Below, one piece after another: positions 22,473 through 25,319 of a stretch of DNA of 25,319 bases. The position numbers and the translations under genes are program-made. The stretch is from positions 1-25,319 of the forward strand of contig JBJEDU010000028.1 of NCBI GenBank assembly GCA_051872395.1, given 5' to 3'. The stretch is from JBJEDU01 sp051872395 (GTDB lineage: Bacteria; Bacillota_I; Bacilli_A; RFN20; CAG-826). The first letter of the stretch is position 1; each line of letters opens with the position of its first letter. A model generated the notes under the pieces. That model ran no database searches. It was given only the letters and a program-made list of their open reading frames with translations, and was not told the DNA's origin.

Positions 22473-23042
22473 TTATTCGAGTGAATCGAGATATAATCGA
22501 AATTTTGATATCTGTGATAATAAAGATAGGTGAATATCTTTTAATTTATAGGTCGAATTAGGGTCAATATAATAACGCGCTAATTGCATAATATAACCAT
22601 CAACTAAAACCGATAATTCTAAATATATTTCTTTTTTATGTTTTGCAATTTTATTTTCATCCATCGCCGTAATTAGTTTTTGTTTGATTTTATCGCCTGA
22701 TCCTAAAGCGATGGACAAAGTATTTTTACTAGAAAATAATTTTTTAATAAATTCATCATTAGCTTTTAAATATTTATTCGCATTTAAAATAAATTTTTCG
22801 ATATCATCAAAACAAGTAACTTTGACACTATCGATTAATTCCATAATGTAATCATCTTTTATTGAGACAATAACTTCTTTAATGCTTTGATAATGAGAAT
22901 AAAAAGTTGACCGTGAAATGTGACAAGCATCCACCAATTCTTTAACACTAATAAGTTCAATATCTTTATATTTTTTAATTAAAGACGCTAATTTATCTTT
23001 AATTAATTTATCAGTTTCATAATATTTCTTATATTTATTCAT
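22473..23042 (-). CDS. TetR-family regulator
   Basis: Protein of 189 residues. The N-terminal HTH is at about 12-55, with ISVKELVDACHISRSTFYSHY as the typical TetR recognition part. A helical ligand/dimer domain follows. The style (YYxTDK start, STFYSHY, low-complexity helical C-terminus with FYRLYLD-like end) is closest to the DhaS-like branch of TetR proteins that often sit near dihydroxyacetone-kinase genes. The FakA-like (DAK-related) gene is next downstream, which fits. No ribosome site precedes the ATG; TATAAT ends 6 nt before it. Confidence 0.85.
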   Translation of the reverse strand: MNKYKKYYETDKLIKDKLASLIKKYKDIELISVKELVDACHISRSTFYSHYQSIKEVIVSIKDDYIMELIDSVKVTCFDDIEKFILNANKYLKANDEFIKKLFSSKNTLSIALGSGDKIKQKLITAMDENKIAKHKKEIYLELSVLVDGYIMQLARYYIDPNSTYKLKDIHLSLLSQISKFRLYLDSLE

Positions 23043-23048
23043 AATTTA

Positions 23049-23077
23049 ATTATAAAGACAAAAATGCACACTGTCTA
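23049..23077 (-). promoter_or_regulatory. Promoter of the TetR gene, leaderless geometry
   Basis: On the minus strand TAGACA (23077-23072), 17 bp, TATAAT (23054-23049), then 6 nt and the ATG. The transcript should start at or next to the start codon. Confidence 0.6.
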
Positions 23078-23097
23078 ATTTTATTAATAAAATAAAG

Positions 23098-23106
23098 TGA
23101 TATAAT
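23098..23106 (+). promoter_or_regulatory. Extended -10 promoter of the CmpB-like gene, leaderless geometry
   Basis: TGATATAAT (TGn-TATAAT) is followed by 6 nt and the ATG at 23113. No good -35 is seen at 17 bp, which an extended -10 can tolerate. It is divergent from the TetR promoter in the 70-bp intergenic region, so a TetR operator here would control both. Confidence 0.6.
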
Positions 23107-23112
23107 ATAAGT

Positions 23113-23889
23113 ATGTTATTCTTTGTAACTTTATTAACCTTATTTGTCATTGGCTCTTTGGTGGGATGGATTGGCGAAGTACTATTTCGAAGAATATTCT
23201 CTCAAAAGAAATGGGTCAATCCTGGATTTTTAGTAGGACCATATTTACCTTTATATGGTTTTGGCACTATCGCGTTATATTTATTAAGTAATGTTGACTT
23301 ATCTTTTATTGGAATCGATAATTTATCCCCACTTGGTATTATTATAAAAATATTATTTATTGGTGTATCTTTAACAATCATTGAATTTATCGCAGGATTA
23401 ATATTTATTAAAGGAATGAATCTTAAATTATGGGATTATAGCAAACGTAAAGGAAATATCATGGGCATTATTTGTCCATTATTTTCTTTGTTATGGTTAA
23501 TTGCAGGTTCAATTTATTATTTCTTCATCAATCCTTATTTAGTCTACGCGATTAAGTGGTTAGAAGAAGTTAGTAATAATATCTATTATTTCTTCATCGG
23601 TATCGTCGTTGGAATGATGATAACCGACTTCGCTTATTCAATGCATATTGCTACTAAAATATCCTCTTTAGCGAAGAAGAGTAAAATAATTATCGATTTA
23701 GAAAAACTCAAAGAAAAAATAAAAGAGAAAAGTATCAAAAGTATTGAAACCATCAATACAAAATTAAAAGCTAAGAAACCATTTTTCTTCATTTATAAAA
23801 ATAACGAAAAAGATGTTAAAGAAAGCGTTTTAGAATTGATGGATAATAAAGAAGTTAAAGAGAACGAAGATAAGAAAGTTGACAACTAG
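23113..23889 (+). CDS. CmpB-type membrane protein (PF06541, putative ABC-transporter type IV)
   Basis: Protein of 258 residues with about five or six TM helices in the first 185 residues. Family marks are visible: GWIGEVLFR near 18-26, NPGFLVGPYLPLYGFG (36-51) and LWDYSKRKGNIMGIICP (about 112-128). The C-terminal 70 residues are a Lys/Glu-rich coiled coil. The family name is historical; the true function is not known. It is divergent from the TetR gene, which probably regulates it. No ribosome site precedes the ATG. Its last 35 nt overlap the convergent peroxiredoxin gene. Confidence 0.85.
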   Translation: MLFFVTLLTLFVIGSLVGWIGEVLFRRIFSQKKWVNPGFLVGPYLPLYGFGTIALYLLSNVDLSFIGIDNLSPLGIIIKILFIGVSLTIIEFIAGLIFIKGMNLKLWDYSKRKGNIMGIICPLFSLLWLIAGSIYYFFINPYLVYAIKWLEEVSNNIYYFFIGIVVGMMITDFAYSMHIATKISSLAKKSKIIIDLEKLKEKIKEKSIKSIETINTKLKAKKPFFFIYKNNEKDVKESVLELMDNKEVKENEDKKVDN

Positions 23890-24316
23890 CGTCTTCTTTT
23901 GGATTCACTTTCTCTTTAATACTTCTAATTATTCCATTTTCATCAATGACAAAAGTTGTTCTAACTACCCCTAAAAAAGATTTACCATATAATTTCTTTT
24001 CTTTATAAACGTGATATTTATTAATTACATTTAAGTCAGGGTCACTAAGTAAAATGAATGGAAGATTATATTTTTCTTTGAATTTCTTATGTGATTCGAC
24101 ACTATCTTTACTAATACCAATAATCACATAATCATCCTTTTTAAATTCGTCATATAAGTCACGATACTCTTTTGCTTGAGTCGTACAGCCAGGAGTGTTG
24201 TCTTTTGGATAAAAATATAAAACTATTTTCTTACCAATAAATGATGATAAAGCGACATCTTTGCCATTTTCATCTTTCAATGTGAAATCAATCGCTGGTG
24301 AATTAATTTCTAACAT
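23855..24316 (-). CDS. bcp: Bcp/PrxQ-type peroxiredoxin
   Basis: Thiol peroxidase of 153 residues that reduces hydrogen peroxide and organic peroxides in the cytosol. The peroxidatic C44 is in TPGCTTQA, and R119 completes the site. The usual Bcp resolving cysteine five residues after it is missing (CTTQAKEYRD), so this is a 1-Cys form, or C145 near the C-terminus (DASCQL) takes that role. The C-terminal 10 residues are coded opposite the end of the CmpB-like gene (35-nt overlap) and differ from the usual helical end. GGAGG lies about 8 nt before the ATG. Confidence 0.92.
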   Translation of the reverse strand: MLEINSPAIDFTLKDENGKDVALSSFIGKKIVLYFYPKDNTPGCTTQAKEYRDLYDEFKKDDYVIIGISKDSVESHKKFKEKYNLPFILLSDPDLNVINKYHVYKEKKLYGKSFLGVVRTTFVIDENGIIRSIKEKVNPKEDASCQLSYLRSL

Positions 24317-24414
24317 AAATATATCCTCCTATTTATACTATAAATCAAAAAAGTTTCTTTTAGAAAAGAAATGACTTATAATTCCAATTTTACTTAAAAA
24401 ATAAATAGTGCAAT

Positions 24415-25308
24415 TTATAAAGAAAAAACCACAACTAGGATAATTCCTGCAGTAATCAACATTAATCCAATGAATGACTTTTTATTAATTTTCTCTTTAA
24501 AAGCGATAAAACTGATAGCGATTGTTAATAAAATCGAAAGTTTACCTAAAGAAGAAACTGCAACAGGATTAACACCCTCCATACTTAAAGCACTGTATTC
24601 TAAAAGCCACGCTCCACCAGTAGAAATTCCTGAAAGAGTCAAAAAAATCCAACTTTTAGCATCGATTCGTTTAGCGTCTTTATAATCTTTTTTTACTAAT
24701 ACAATCGCTAAAGCAAAAACAAACACTACGATTGTTCTTAATAAAGTTCCTAAATCGCTTGGTATACCTTTTAATCCAATCTTTACAAAAAGTGACACTA
24801 AAGAAGCAAATACTGAACTTAAGATCGCGTAAATTATCCATTTTCTACTAGAAGTAGTAACATTTTTCTCTTTAGAGATCATTAATAAAGTACCACTTAA
24901 CATTAATCCCATAGAAATAAGTAGCATAACTATAACCAAAATGTTACCGCCCTTAGTAGTATCGCTAAAAAAGAAAATTAAAAATAAAACATTTGTTAAA
25001 ACAAAACTCGACTTATCAATTGACGCGACTTTACTAACTTCCCCTAACTTTAATGCTTTATAATAACATAACCACGAACATCCAGTAGCAATTCCAGAAA
25101 GCACTAAGAAAATATAATTATAGATATCTAAAGATGAAATAGAGTAAATACTTCCAGAAATAAAGCACAAAAGCAAAGAAAAACAAATAACTATCAATGT
25201 ACGAAAAGCAGTAGCGAAATTTGAGTTTACATTTTTTATGCCTATTTTAGCAAAAATAGTCGTTAGTGAAGTGCATATAGCGCCTAATAAAGCAATGATT
25301 AACCACAT
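24415..25308 (-). CDS. DMT-superfamily (EamA) transporter
   Basis: Membrane protein of 297 residues with ten TM helices formed by two EamA repeats (about 1-141 and 154-297). Each repeat starts with similar segments: TTIFAKIGIKNV (17-28) and SLVSLFVKIGLKGI in the second. Each has a GxxxGxxWLxxYxAL signature (SGIATGCSWLCYYKALKLG; SGISTGGAWLLEYSALSMEG). These export small metabolites such as amino acids, but the substrate cannot be told here. The ATG at 25308 is preceded by AGAGAGAC. The gene is complete, ending 11 bases before the window edge. Confidence 0.9.
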   Translation of the reverse strand: MWLIIALLGAICTSLTTIFAKIGIKNVNSNFATAFRTLIVICFSLLLCFISGSIYSISSLDIYNYIFLVLSGIATGCSWLCYYKALKLGEVSKVASIDKSSFVLTNVLFLIFFFSDTTKGGNILVIVMLLISMGLMLSGTLLMISKEKNVTTSSRKWIIYAILSSVFASLVSLFVKIGLKGIPSDLGTLLRTIVVFVFALAIVLVKKDYKDAKRIDAKSWIFLTLSGISTGGAWLLEYSALSMEGVNPVAVSSLGKLSILLTIAISFIAFKEKINKKSFIGLMLITAGIILVVVFSL

Positions 25309-25319
25309 AAGTCTCTCTT

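Noticed and set aside
24351..24375. Terminator hairpin TTTCTTTT/AAAAGAAA downstream of the DMT transporter direction
   Set aside because: It lacks G/C pairs and has a loop of two or three bases; it lies upstream, not downstream, of the nearest minus-strand gene end and is likely chance.
1..25319. Mycoplasma-type genetic code (TGA as Trp)
   Set aside because: TGA closes the esterase and the 363-residue protein in ATGA overlaps, and Trp is coded by TGG throughout.

Overview
The window is AT-rich bacterial DNA with tightly packed genes, mostly on the minus strand. TGA is used as a real stop: the esterase and the 363-residue membrane protein both end in an ATGA start/stop overlap. Trp is coded by TGG, so this is the standard bacterial code and not the Mycoplasma code. 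Gene content and base composition fit an uncultured gut-type member of the Bacillota (Bacilli, near the Erysipelotrichia/RF39-like lineages). That placement is inference from style, not a marker-gene call. A run of exactly 100 N shows the sequence is a draft scaffold.

Layout. 1-1.73 kb: an IS3-family (IS150-like) insertion sequence with a one-ORF transposase, abutting the terminator of a tRNA-His gene. 1.9-6.3 kb: a Nudix hydrolase, then a probable minus-strand operon of esterase, one-chain L-serine dehydratase, M18 aminopeptidase and a small membrane protein. 6.3-7.5 kb: a FucO-like iron alcohol dehydrogenase. 7.6-10.3 kb: a copper-efflux operon, csoR-copA, with a CsoR-type operator in its promoter and a CopZ-like domain fused to the C-terminus of CopA. 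10.4-13.6 kb: an ECF sigma factor, a one-TM anti-sigma-like protein and a His/Asp/Glu-rich lipoprotein. The lipoprotein gene is interrupted by the N-gap, which looks like an unmerged 55-base contig overlap. 13.7-15.9 kb: a secreted 5'-nucleotidase-type phosphatase. 16.0-20.1 kb: a two-gene operon for a one-TM acidic protein and a 1000-residue surface protein built from about four repeated modules. 20.2-25.3 kb: an XRE regulator with four TM segments; an operon of a stand-alone FakA middle-domain-like protein, a ZIP transporter and a low-molecular-weight tyrosine phosphatase; a TetR regulator divergent from a CmpB-type membrane protein; a Bcp-type peroxiredoxin; and a DMT/EamA transporter.

Main points for follow-up. 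(1) The sigma gene and the lipoprotein gene share a bipartite upstream motif, TTCCAAT-N15-ATTGTTAAT, with identical spacing. Together with the sigma/anti-sigma overlap and the homology between the anti-sigma-like ectodomain and the lipoprotein, this suggests a self-regulating envelope-stress module. (2) Merging the 55-mer on either side of the gap restores one 402-codon lipoprotein frame. (3) copA has a purine-rich site and an in-frame ATG exactly where the CopZ-like domain begins. (4) Several starts lie only 4-9 nt after a -10-like box and lack a Shine-Dalgarno sequence, suggesting leaderless transcripts.
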